From assembly GCA_963669155.1 (NCBI GenBank), contig CAVLGW020000011.1, positions 145,344-209,343 on the forward strand: a stretch of 64,000 nt of DNA. Direction: 5' to 3'. Each line of letters begins with the position of its first letter. Position 1 is the stretch's first letter. The position numbers were made by a program, and so were the translations under genes. Under the pieces are notes generated by a model. The model saw only the letters and a program-made list of their open reading frames with translations, did not search any database and was not told the DNA's origin. The stretch is from Arbacia lixula (lineage: Eukaryota > Echinodermata > Echinoidea > Arbacioida > Arbaciidae). Shown here piece after piece: positions 37,763 through 49,870 of this stretch.

Positions 37763-39652
37763 ATGCTTGCATCACTGGACCTTCGAACCGGCGCATGCCG
37801 ATAATTTGCAGAATTTCGATAATATATTGAGTACCGTGTTGACATCCCACGCGTTTTCCGACACGACCGTGTTTTTCTAAGTAAAATTATACAATGGCTG
37901 GTCCATTTCTGCGACCGCCCAGAAAACACGGAAGTACAAACACATGCTAAAAAGAACAAAATCAGAGATGTGCAACTGTGAAATATATATGTCCGCATTA
38001 TGCCGCAACTTTTTACATTAACGATCTTGCGAATATGTTTACTGATTTCTAAATACACAACACATCTCACATCTCATCTTTATTAACGCATATCGAGCAG
38101 AAACATATGGGATTGTTTTTTTGGATGCACTCGTTATTCCAAAGGATCGTTATTCCGAACGTTACGTGACAAATGCTCGGATTAACAAAATCTTTTTTTG
38201 TTTTCGGAATAACGAATATCAAGGTATAGGCAATTTACGTGTTTCGGAATGAGGAAGCTTCGGAATAACGAGCCTTCGGAATAACGAACCTTCGGAATAT
38301 CGAACTGTACCCTTGTTTTCATGGTAGGGTTCCGGTTTGTAGAGCAATCATGTATTTCAGTAAATGTCAATAATTCAATCGTTCAGATGAGCAAACACGT
38401 TTTGAAAGTAAAGCCTTCGTCATGTCAATAACCACGACTAAACTATTTGCTTGTTTCCTTTCATACCTCTGCCTCAAAAAAAAAAAATCAGCGAGAAGCT
38501 GAGCGGGTGAGTATTTTTGTCTGCTGTATGATCTAGTACGTGTGATATATTTATACCTATTGAAATGGTCAACATACATTATTCTTTACCGTTTAGTGTA
38601 ATCGTGAACAATTATATTAGTATTTGAAATGCAATGAATTAACCACATTTCCAAATGGAAAATTGATTGCATAATGAACGAATTCAGTCAAATGATTTAA
38701 TCGATTAATGATATCAGTTAATAATTCTGGTTTAACTGACTTAAAGTACAATCATTCGTTACAATCTAATTATAAACATACCTGAGCATGTTGTTAACAT
38801 ATAACCCTGCTCAATTTAAATGACCATGACTAGACATATGTACTATGAATCGATAAATGTAGAATAATATATGTACTTGTACAGGAGGTCTTGTAAATGC
38901 TGATTGATTTTTCTTCATTTAATTTCTGTTGTTGCTTTTAAGTTATAGCTATCACGCAGTTTCGCTGCATTCTATACCAAATTAAAATAATAGCGTTAAA
39001 TTGTTTAGCCTAGATGTTATTTTAGATTGGAATATATTTATGTGATCCTAATTTGTGAGAAAATATTGAAGTACAACATGTTAGGCATTTTGAATTCCTT
39101 GAGCACGTGCTTAAATTTGCATGTGCAGGTGTGATGCGTCGCACAATTACGTGTCAATGTAATTTGTTACACATGATTTAGGAAGTGCTGAAATATATAT
39201 ATTGATGATAGATTGATGTGTTTTGTATATTTAACTCTTTCGATTCGATTTAGACCTAAAACTCTTGTTTCTTGTCGGATTATGTCTAATATCTCTATGA
39301 AAAGTCTTCTTTCAATTGTTGATTATTTTCATTTGATTTACCTAAAAAAGCAGAATTCCAAAGTTTGAGGCAGAACAATAGGCTCCTAACGTTTGAAATA
39401 TATTGATTGTACATGTTGTGTCGTCTGCTGTGCGCATATTTATTACCCTATCACATAAGATGCGTGAGCCCTAGACCGGCCCGCCTGTTTTCTTTTGGAT
39501 ATATTCGTACCAAGGTAACCAGGTAAAAAAAAGACATTTCAGTCTCAAGCTAGCACAATAATACACTGTAAATAACATTTATTTGAAATTTAAGATTAGG
39601 GCGAAACTGTCAAAGAAATTGTGATTTAAACATAGCTCGGAAAACGCCATAT
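37763..39652 (+). repeat. Satellite monomer 16
   Basis: Counterpart of monomer 12 at an offset of 7523 bp, with matching diagnostic variants. Confidence 0.95.
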
Positions 39653-41528
39653 ATGGTTGCATCACTGGACCTTCGAACCGGCGCATGCCGATAAATTGTA
39701 AAATTTCGATAAAATATTGAGTACCGTGTTGACATCCCACGCGTTTTCCGACACGACCGTGTTTTTCTAAGTAACATTATACGATGGCTGGACCATTTCT
39801 GCGACCGCCCAGAAATCACGGAAGTACAAACACATGTTAAAAAAAACAAAATCAGAGATGTGCAACTGTGAAATATATGTGTCCGCATTATGCCGCATCT
39901 TTTTGGAATAACGATCTTGCGAATATGTTTACTAATTTCTAAATACACAACACATCTCACATTCCATCTTTATTAACGCATATCGATTACAAACACATGG
40001 TATTGTTTTTTGGGGGAAACACTCGTTATTGCAATGGATCGTTATTCCGAACGGTAAGCGACAAATGCTCGGATTAACGAAATCTTTTCTTGTTTTCGGA
40101 CTAACGAATATCAAGGTATAGGCAATTTACGTGTTTCGGAATGAGGAAGCTTCGGAATAACGAGCCTTCGGAATAACGAACCTTCAGAATATCGAACTGT
40201 AACCTTGTTTTCATGGTAGGGTGCCGGTTTGTAGAGCAATCATGTATTTCAGTAAATGTCAATAATTCAATCGTTCAGATGAGCAAAAACGTTTTGAAAG
40301 TAAAGCCTTCGTCATGTCAATAACCACGACTAAACTATTTGCTTGTTTCCTTTCATACCTCTGCCTCAAAAAAAAAAAATCAGCTAGAAGCTGAGCGGGT
40401 GAGTATTTTTGTCTGCTGTATGATCTAGTACGTGTGATATATTTATACCTATTGAAATGGTCAACATACATTATTCTTTACCGTTTAGTGTAATCGTGAA
40501 CAATTATATTAGTATTTGAAATGCAATGAATTAACCACATTTCCAAATGGAAAATTGATTGCATAATGAACGAATTCAGTCAAATGATTTAATCGATTAA
40601 TGATATCAGTTAATAATTCTGGTTTAACTGACTTAAAGTACAATCATTCGTTACAATCTAATTATAAACATACCTGAGCATGTTGTTAACATATAACCCT
40701 GCTCAATTTAAATGACCATGACTAGACATATGTGCTATGAATCGATAAATGTAGAATAATATATGTACTTGTACAGGAGGTCTTGTAAATGCCGATTGAT
40801 TTTTCTTCATTTAATTTCTGTTGTTGCTTTTAAGTTATAGCTATCACGCAGTTTCGCTGCATTCTATACCAAATTAAAATAATAGCGTTAAATTGTTTAG
40901 CCTAGAGATTATTTAATGTGATCCTAATTTGTGAGAAAGTATTGAAGTACAACATGTTAGGCATTTTGAATTCCTTGAGCACGTGCTTAAATTTGCATGT
41001 GCAGGTGTGATGCTTTGCACAATTACGTGTCAATGTAATTTGTTGCACATGATTTAGGAAGTGCTGAAATATATATATTGATGATAGATTGATGTGTTTT
41101 GTATATTTAACTCTTTCGATTCGATTTAGACCTAAAACTCTTGTTTCTTGTTCGATTATGTCTAATATTTCTTTGAAAAGTCTTCTTTCAATTGTTGATT
41201 ATTTTCATTTGTTTTACCTTAAAAAGCGGAATTCCGAAGTTTGAGGCAGAACAATAGGCTCCTAACGTTTGAAATATATTGATTGTACATGTTGTGTCGT
41301 CTGCTGTGCGCATATTCATTACCCTATCACATAAGATGCGTGAGCCCTAGAACGGCCCGCCTGTTTTCTTTTGGATATATTCGTACCAAGGTAACCAGGT
41401 AAAAAAAAGACATTTCAGTCTCAAGCTAGCACAATAATACACTGTAAATAACATTTATTTGAAATTTAAGATTAGGACGAAACTGTCAAAGAAATTGTGA
41501 TTTAAACATAGCTCGGAAAACGCCATAT
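39653..41528 (+). repeat. Satellite monomer 17 (subtype B)
   Basis: Counterpart of monomer 13 at an offset of 7521 bp. It has the same B-type MITE variant and small deletion. Confidence 0.95.
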
Positions 41529-42999
41529 ATGCTTGCATCACTGGACCTTCGAACCGGCGCATGCCGATAATTTGCAGAATTTCGATAATATATTGAGTAC
41601 CGTGTTGACATCCCACGCGTTTTCCGACACGACCGTGTTTTTCTAAGTAAAATTATACAATGGCTGGTCCATTTCTGCGACCGCCCAGAAAACACGGAAG
41701 TACAAACACATGCTAAAAAGAACAAAATCAGAGATGTGCAACTGTGAAATATATATGTCTGCATTATGCCGCAACTTTTTTAATTAACGATCTTGCGAAG
41801 ATGTTTACTGATTTCTAAATACACAACACATCTCACATCTCATCTTTATTAACGCATATCGAGCAGAAACATATGGTATTGTTTTTTGGGGAAACACTTG
41901 TTATTGCAAAGGATCGTTATTCCGAACATTAAGCGACAAATGCTCGGATTAACGAAATCTTTTCTTGTTTTCGGACTAACAAATATCAAGGTATAGGCAA
42001 TTTACGTGTTTCGGAATGAGGAAGCTTCGGAATAACGAGCCTTCGGAATAACGAACCTTCGGAATTTCGAACTGCAACCTTGTTTTCATGGTAGGGTGCC
42101 GGTTTGTAGAGCAATCATGTATTTCAGTAAATGTCAATAATTACATCGTTCAGATGAGCAAAAACGTTTTGGAAGTAAAGCCTTCGTCATGTCAATAACC
42201 ACGACTAAACTATTTGCTTGTTTCCTTTCATACCTCTGCCTCAAAAAAAAAATCAGCGAGAAGCTGAGCGGGTGAGTATTTTTGTCTGCTGTATGATCTA
42301 GTACGTGTGATATATTTATACCTATTGAAATGGTCAACATACATTATTCTTTACCGTTTAGTGTAATCGTGAACAATTATATTAGTATTTGAAATGCAAT
42401 GAATTAACCACATTTCCAAATGGAAAATTGATTGCATAATGAACGAATTCAGTCAAATGATTTAATCGATTAATGATATCAGTTAATAATTCTGGTTTAA
42501 CTGACTTAAAGTACAATCATTCGTTACAATCTAATTATAAACATACCTGAGCATGTTGTTAACATATAACCCTGCTCAATTTAAATGACCATGACTAGAC
42601 ATATGTACTATGAATCGATAAATGTAGAATAATATATGTACTTGTACAGGAGGTCTTGTAAATGCCGATTGATTTTTCTTCATTTAATTTCTGTTGTTGC
42701 TTTTAAGTTATAGCTATCACGCAGTTTCGCTGCATTCTATACCAAATTAAAATAATAGCGTTAAATTGTTTAGCCTAGATGTTATTTTAGATTGGCATAT
42801 ATTTATGTGATCCTAATTTGTGAGAAAGTATTAAAGTACAACATGTTAAGCATTTTGAATTCCTTGAGCACGTGCTTAAATTTGCATGTGCAGGTGTGAT
42901 GCGTCGCACAATTACGTGTCAATGTAATTTGTTACACATGATTTAGGAAGTGCTGAAATATATATATTGATGATAGATTGATGTGTTTTGTATATTTAA
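41529..42999 (+). repeat. Satellite monomer 18, left part
   Basis: Starts as subtype A and switches to B-like sequence from about 41875 (CATATGGTATTGTTTTTTGGGG), so it is a recombinant. It is interrupted at TATATTTAA by the TTAA-flanked element. Confidence 0.93.
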
Positions 43000-43432
43000 A
43001 GTTGATATAAGAGGAAAAAAAATATCCATGAATTTTATATCTAATGAAAGCATATGCTATTTATAATCTGTTTATCAACATATGATATCACAAAAATCGT
43101 CTAGCCTCTTGATATCCTCAACTAAAGTACCACAAAAATGGCCTCTCTTCCGGGCCTGAAAACCACCCACGAAATACGGCTCAGTCTATGTGACGTAACG
43201 TCATGGATATCCCCTCATCACGGCCCCGGGTGTCCCACAGAAAATCATATACAGAGCTCCAGAGAAATATTAGCTTTTATTTTCAAAGGGTGAAAACTCA
43301 TGTAATTAATAGTTGTGTGTATATTTCTTTACCTGTGATATATTAATGATGTCATAAATAATAATCAACAGGCTTAACAGGTAGAAATAGTTGCGTTATC
43401 AATGTTATATTTCACATTTTCATCACTTTTTT

Positions 43433-43488
43433 TGTGTGTGTGCGTGTGTGTGTGCGTGTGTTAAAATATACGAACGTGTGTGTGTGCC
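43433..43488. repeat. GT/GC-GT microsatellite
   Basis: An interrupted (GT)n tract with GCGT variants at 43433-43461, and a second short GTGTGTGTG run at about 43476-43486. Confidence 0.9.
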
Positions 43489-43889
43489 TTTTCCGTATGC
43501 AGACCGTGAAAGTAGATCCGATCATTTTTTTCCCCCAACACGTCTCCCGAATCCGAATAAGTCGAGATTTTTTTCTTTAGAAACTGTCTCTTTTCACACA
43601 CAAAAAATGTTGAGCCCGCTAATTCAAACCATATCCGAGTTGGAAATTAATATATCTAGCTAAGATATGTACATTTTTGGGGTGATTCGTGTTTAATCGG
43701 GTCGAGATCACATTTTCCCCCCACCGTCTCCCATTACGAAGGGTAAATTCGTACGAAGTCCCATATGCATGTTTTCATGTAATGTGCAGTGAGTTGTTTC
43801 GTGCGTTGTATACGTGAAATTTGAATGATGCGATCAGCGTGAAAGCGATGGACAGATCACAGATGAAGAGATAAATATTGAGTGTGTGA

Positions 43890-44225
43890 GAGAAATAGAT
43901 AGGGAGGGAGAAAAGGAGAGATGAGGAATAGAGTAGAGACATTATTTAAGAATTCTAGAACACACATCTAGGCCAAAATGAGTCTTTGTGTACTCCCCTT
44001 TCTCACTTTCTCTTTTGACATTTCTGGATCTCTCATACTGTACTCTATATGTTATTCTCAATACCTTTTTTACATCCTTTCCCCTCCTTATGCCAACCAC
44101 CTCTCTCCCTGCCCTCCCCTCCTTACACCAACTTTCTCTTTCCCCTCTTCTTATGTGTGTCCACATTTCTCTTCATCACCTCTTTTCTCTCTTTTATATT
44201 CCCCTTCTCTCTCACATGCCTGGAG
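43890..44225. repeat. Purine-rich then pyrimidine-rich low-complexity stretch
   Basis: A GGGAGGGAGAAAAGGAG-type purine run (about 43895-43930) is followed by a long C/T-biased stretch (about 43990-44220). These generate serine-, leucine- and proline-rich open frames that should not be read as genes. Confidence 0.7.
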
Positions 44226-44289
44226 TAATCATAATTTTGACTCCTATTAACAATACATGTTTTACAAACATTTTAATAAAAGTTTGAGA

Positions 44290-44400
44290 AAAAAAATTAA
44301 GGCATATACCCAGTAGTTGGGGCACGATAGCCTGCTCCATCCTGCAAATCAATAAAAAGAACATTAGATTGGAAACCTGCATCTACTGCTAACTATTAGA
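44290..44400 (-). repeat. Decayed relic of the 294-bp unit, left arm
   Basis: AAGGCATATACCCAGTAGT, CCTGCTCCATCCTGCAAAT and AACCTGCATCTACTGCTAA align in order with the minus-oriented units of the block at 18836-20351 (GGCATACACCCAGTAGT, GTGCTCCATCCTGTAAAT, AACCTGCAGTCTACTGCTTA). The tRNA-like part is eroded. Confidence 0.7.
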
Positions 44401-44499
44401 TGGATGACATAATTATTAGGATAATATCAACCCACGATTCTTACATGTATTTATTCTTACTACATGTAATTATATTCAGTAGTCTTCAGTATAATTCAG

Positions 44500-44590
44500 G
44501 TGGATTCACAGGATTGAGCATGCTATCTTTACTACTCATATACCTTCTAATTAAAATAAGCCCAGAAACAGAAAGTTCTTTCACTAATAA
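44500..44590 (+). repeat. Decayed relic of the 294-bp unit, right arm
   Basis: ACAGGATTGAGCATGCTATC, TTTACTACTCATATACCTTC and AAGCCCAGAAACAG...CTTTCACTAATAA align with the plus-oriented units. Together with 44290-44400 this is a mirrored pair like the young block, separated by about 100 bp. Confidence 0.65.
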
Positions 44591-44967
44591 CTAGCATAAT
44601 AAATATTGTTCAAGTTATTTATGCGCTATGTGGAAAAAAATCGCATAGAGAACTTAAAATTAGACTAAAGATTAAGCTATAAGGAAGACACACAAAAATT
44701 GCAAGAGAGATAAAACTTCCTTTCTTTTCCCTTTATTGATGGAAGATTCAGACGATTAGGAGCGTGATCACAACATGAGATCAATTAGAATATGCAGGCA
44801 TGCATCTGCGTACAATCCGAGTCAGATTAAATCTAGAACACATAAAATGGAGATATCAATTATCATTTCAACTCACGAGTGTGCCTGGGGGAATATTCCA
44901 AAATATTTAGTTATCCAAGAAAAAAAGTTCCTGCAGTGGCAACAGGGGTATTAGTTCAAAGTCACAG

Positions 44968-44997
44968 GTGGGAAATTGTGGGAAATTGTGGGAAATT
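44968..44997 (+). repeat. Three 10-bp direct repeats
   Basis: GTGGGAAATT is repeated exactly three times in tandem. Confidence 0.9.
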
Positions 44998-45650
44998 CCT
45001 CCACGGGAAGTAGTTCTTGTGGTGCGGTCGCGATGTCGTTGATGCTGCGGCGGCTCGAGCTACAGGAGAACGACGTCGACGGAGTCCACGCTGTCATTGC
45101 GAATGGGACGTCTCATTTCCAGAAGGAGGCCTTTATGACTGCAGAATCGTGGCAAAATGGTTTCGTCTGTTGATGTCCATGCAGCTATAATAATAATCCA
45201 CCCCCTGGACTGTATTTAGAAATCCGCCGTCAACGAACGTTGGTGGTGCATCAACACACAAAAATTTTCACCCTGAAACACAATCGGGCGGACAGATTCG
45301 TGGAGTCGCGCAATCTGTGGTCTGCTGCGGTGTGCGTACTATGTGAATCAGTGGCGTAATGTGTGCACGACTGAATATTGATCTTCTCTCAAAAATATGG
45401 GTGTCCTGATGAGGAACGCGTTCCATCATACCCAGGTTAGGACAGCAAATCCAAGAACGATGTCATGCCCGCTGGCTGAAAGGAGTGGTCTCCATGGCCA
45501 GCAGCGCGGATGGACTACATCTGGCAGCTTGATGAGCAATCCTGAGCCATGTGTTTTCTACAATGAAGACCAAAGGAAAATCATACACTGTTTTAATAAA
45601 GCAACTACATGTAAGCGACCTAGGTTGTTTGATGATTTTTGAAAATATAC
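44998..45650. other. GC-richer segment inside the TTAA element, origin unknown
   Basis: Base composition is noticeably less AT-rich than the rest of the insertion, with CpG-containing words (GCGGTCGCGATG, CGACGTCGACGG). Short plus-strand frames at 44976-45173 and 45397-45642 give mixed, non-repetitive peptides, but I recognise no domain. It could be a captured exon, a transposase relic or a separate insertion. Confidence 0.3.
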
Positions 45651-46800
45651 ATTTCTGGGTCAATTGATAAGAATCATATTCATTTCTCACATTTTCACAC
45701 AATGTAATTGGGGTATAGGCCTACTGCCAGAGTATCGATCAGCACACTAGTGTCACTACTTAAAAAACTCTCTAGAAATTCTGAACAATGCCTCTTATAA
45801 TGTGTGTAAAAATAGTGCTGCAATTCGCATTGATTTTCTACATTGATACACATTGAACTTGTTAATTCACAAGTACACTTGAGCCTAAACAAATTTAGTA
45901 CTGTTGTTGCTAAACTGTTACTGTTAGTGTTACTGTGAGTTAGAAAGGGACAGTGCCCATGCACTGGCTAGTAATTCTGTGAATGAAATTTGAGCTATCC
46001 CTTTATTCGGGTTAAGATCACACTTGTCCCGATGCATGTACATTTCAGGGAGGTGACGAACTCCGTTTCGAGTCATCTTTCATGCCTTCCCTGCATGGAA
46101 AATTTGTCAAAATTCATCAAAATGCAGTGAAGAAAATAATTGTACTCACCAAGGCCATGCATCATGGCGTGAGCACACTGAATTATACCACTACGTAGCT
46201 AGTTCAGTGCATGAGCAGTGGCGAATTCTGCCTTCACAAGTTCCGTTTCATCTTAATCTCTGGACTTGACAACCCACCATCGATCATCTTCCATCATGGA
46301 TCCAAGCAACCACACCAGCTAAGAAGCACAAAAGCCGACTTTTGTCCAAATTCCTGGAGTATAATATCACAAGCAGCTACAGTGAAAACGGATGCGAGCG
46401 TAGCGATCGTGCATGCATGTGTACATATGCATGCTACTTCCGCTGGCTTAGCTCTGTGCGTATAAATCGCTCACTCGCGGACAAAATATCGTCCGCTTGA
46501 ATTTCAACAGCGAGAAATTGTGATCATGCAAACTTCCTATTTGACTATCCTTATTTCAAATATCTCGCTTGTTATGAATATGTAGGCTGTCAGCTATGAT
46601 TAATGAGGAGAATGATTCCATATACAGTTCAAAATTTAGACACATCCATAATAGGTCTACTTTTATTTGCAAGTCAGATCTAGTGTAGCCTATACCGAAT
46701 ACCCCCGCACACATCATTCGTTTCCAATCCTAAAAAAATATATTTCACGGTATAAAAAGAATATTGTGATTATATAACATGTTTCAATTATTTATTTATT
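45651..46800. other. Non-coding interior of the TTAA element
   Basis: No family-level match. Frames of 80-90 codons on both strands lack recognisable motifs. Confidence 0.5.
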
Positions 46801-47134
46801 AAAACTGATTACGAAGAAATCAAATAGATTGACTCATAATAACACTATAAGCTCTGAGACAACTGTGTATTTACGTCGACTTTCTACACAACACATCACT
46901 CCCCATCACTTTCCCGACAAATGTATGCATTACGTGACGTCATGTCAAAGGTACCGAATTCACTGCGTGAAAATCGGCGATCAACGACTTCCAGATTCAG
47001 TGAAGTTTAATCAGTTATTGTAATATTTTCATTTCGTTCTGTTGTATTTGAGTCTCATATCCATGTTAATTAGGTTGAAAGCTTTCTAATGATGTAAAGA
47101 TCTCAATTTTTGTGATCGTGCTCTTATGTCTACT

Positions 47135-47980
47135 TTAACTTTTTCGATTCTATTTAGACCTTAAACGTAGAATAATAAATAATAAATGTAGAATAATATA
47201 TGTACTTGTACAGGAGGTCTTGTAGATGCCGATTGATTTTTCTTCATTTAATTTCTGTTGTTGCTTTTAAGTTATAGCTATCACGCAGTTTCGCTGCATT
47301 CTATACCAAATTAAAATAATAGCGTTAAATTGTTTAGCCTAGATGTTATTTTAGATTGGCATATATTTATGTGATCCTAATTTGTGAGAAAATATTGAAG
47401 TACAACATGTTAGGCATTTTGAATTCCTTGAGCACGTGCTTAAATTTGCATGTGCAGGTGTGATGCTTGCACAATTACGTGTCAATGTAATTTGTTGCAC
47501 ATGATTTAGGAAGTGCTGAAATATATATATTGATGATAGATTGATGTGTTTTCTATATTTAACTTTTTCGATTCGATTTAGACCTAAAACTCTTGTTTCT
47601 TGTTCGATTATGTCTAATATTTCTTTGAAAAGTCTTTTTTCAATTGTTGATTATTTTCATTTGTTTTACCTAAAAAAGCGGAATTCCGAAGTTTGAGGCA
47701 GAACAATAGGCTCCTAACGTTTGAAATATATTGATTGTACATGTTGTGTCGTCTGCTGTGCGCATATTCATTACCCTATCACATAAGATGCGTGAGCCCT
47801 AGACCGGCCCGCCTGTTTTCTTTTGGATATATTCGTACCAAGGTAACCAGGTAAAAAAAAGACATTTCAGTCTCAAGCTAGCACAATAATACACTGTAAA
47901 TAACATTTATTTGAAATTTAAGATTAGGGCGAAACTGTCAAAGAAATTGTGATTTAAACATAGCTCGGAAAACGCCATAT
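47135..47980 (+). repeat. Satellite monomer 18, rearranged right part
   Basis: After the TTAA element the monomer resumes for about 25 bases (CTTTTTCGATTCTATTTAGACC). It then jumps back about 0.4 kb to AATGTAGAATAATATATGTAC near 47185, past a short AATAATAAATAATAAA stutter. It therefore contains a junction between two misaligned monomers. Confidence 0.85.
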
Positions 47981-49870
47981 ATGCTTGCATCACTGGACCT
48001 TCGAACCGGCGCATGCCGATAAATTGTAAAATTTCGATAAAATATTGAGTACCGTGTTGACATCCTACGCGTTTTCCGACACGACCGTGTTTTTCTAAGT
48101 AAAATTATACGATGGCTGGACCATTTCTGCGACCGCCCAGAAATCACGGAAGTACAAACACATGTTAAAGAAAACAAAATCAGAGATGTGCAACTGTGAA
48201 ATATATGTGTCCGCATTATGCCGCATCTTTTTGGAATAACGATCTTGCGAATATGTTTACTAATTTCTAAATATACAACACATCTCACATCCCATCTTTA
48301 TTAACGCATATCGATTACAAACACATGGTATTGTTTTTTGGGGAAACACTCGTTATTGCAAAGGATCGTTATTCCGAACGTTAAGCGACAAATGCTCGGA
48401 TTAACGAAATCTTTTCTTGTTTTCGGACTAACGAATATCAAGGTATAGGCAATTTACGTGTTTCGGAATGAGGAAGCTTCGGAATAACGAGCCTTCGGAA
48501 TAACGAACCTTCGGAATATCGAACTGTAACCTTGTTTTCATGGTAGGGTGCCGGTTTGTAGAGCAATCATGTATTTCAGTAAATGTAAAAAATTACATCG
48601 TTCAGATGAGCAAAAACGTTTTGACAGTAAAGCCTTCGTCATGTCAATAACCACGACTAAACTATTTGCTTGTTTCCTTTCATAGCTCTGCCTCAAAAAA
48701 AAAAATCAGCGAGAAGCTGAGCGGGTGAGTATTTTTGTCTGCTGTATGATCTAGTACGTGTGATATATTTATACCTATTGAAATGGTCAACATACATTAT
48801 TCTTTACCGTTTAGTGTAATCGTGAACAATTATATTAGTATTTGAAATGCAATGAATTAACCACATTTCCAAATGGAAAATTGATTGCATAATGAACGAA
48901 TTCAGTGAAATGATTTAATCGATTAATGATATCAGTTAATGATTCTGGTTTAACTGACTTAAAGTATAATCATTTGTTACAATCTAATCATAAACATACG
49001 TGAGCATGTTGTTTACATATAACCCTGCTCAATTTAAATGACCATGACTAGACATATGTACTATGAATCGATAAATGTAGAATAATATATGTACTTGTAC
49101 AGGAGGTCTTGTAAATGCCGATTGATTTTTTTTTTATTTAATTTCTGTTGTTGCTTTTAAGTTATAGTTATCACGCAGTTTCGCTGCATTCTATACCAAA
49201 TTAAAATAATAGTGTTAAATTCTTTAGCCTAGATGTTATTTTAGATTGGCATATATTTATGTGATTCTAATTTGTGAGAAAGTATTGAAGTACAACATGT
49301 TAAGCATTTTGAATTCCTTGAGCACGTGCTTAAATTTGCATGGCAGGTGTGATGCGTCGCACAATTACGTGTCAATGTAATTTGTTACACATGATTTAGG
49401 AAGTGCTGAAATATATATATTGATGATAGATTGATGTGTTTTGTATATTTAACTTTTTCGATTCGATTTAGACCTAAAACTCTTGTTTCTTGTCGGATTA
49501 TGTCTAATATCTCTTTAAAAAGTCTTCTTTCAATTGTTGATTATTTTCATTTGTTTTACCTAAAAAAGCGGAATTCCGAAGTTTGAGGCAGAACAATAGG
49601 CTCCTAACGTTTGAAATATATTGATTGTACATGTTGTGTCGTCTGCTGTGCGCATATTCATTACCCTATCACATAAGATGCGTGAGCCCTAGACCGGCCC
49701 GCCTGTTTTCTTTTGGATATATTCGTACTAAGGTGACCAGGTAAAAAAAAGACATTTCAGTCTCAAGCTAGCACAATAATACACTGTAAATAACATTTAT
49801 TTGAAATTTAAGATTAGGGCGAAACTGTCAAAGAAATTGTGATTTAAACATAGCTCGGAAAACGCCATAT
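47981..49870 (+). repeat. Satellite monomer 19 (subtype B)
   Basis: Monomer of 1890 bp with the B-type MITE. Element-type variants reappear near 48940-49010 (TTAATGATTCTGG, CATACGTGAGC). Confidence 0.93.

Larger units (their letters stand above)
43000..47134. mobile_element. TTAA-flanked 4.1-kb insertion with short TIRs
   Basis: The monomer word TATATTTAACTTTTTCG is split: TTAA at 42996-42999 and again at 47135-47138. The left end reads AGTTGATATAAGAGGA; the right end, on the other strand, reads AGTAGACATAAGAGCA, about 12 of 16 matching. TTAA duplication is typical of the piggyBac and Kolobok superfamilies. No transposase is recognisable; the longest frames (about 100 codons) are pyrimidine-rich low complexity. 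It may be non-autonomous, heavily decayed, or have accumulated later insertions. Confidence 0.7.

Noticed and set aside
43978-44287. Secreted or membrane small proteins in the pyrimidine-rich stretch
   Set aside because: Two overlapping frames of low-complexity C/T-rich DNA give Ser/Leu/Pro-rich peptides; composition explains them.
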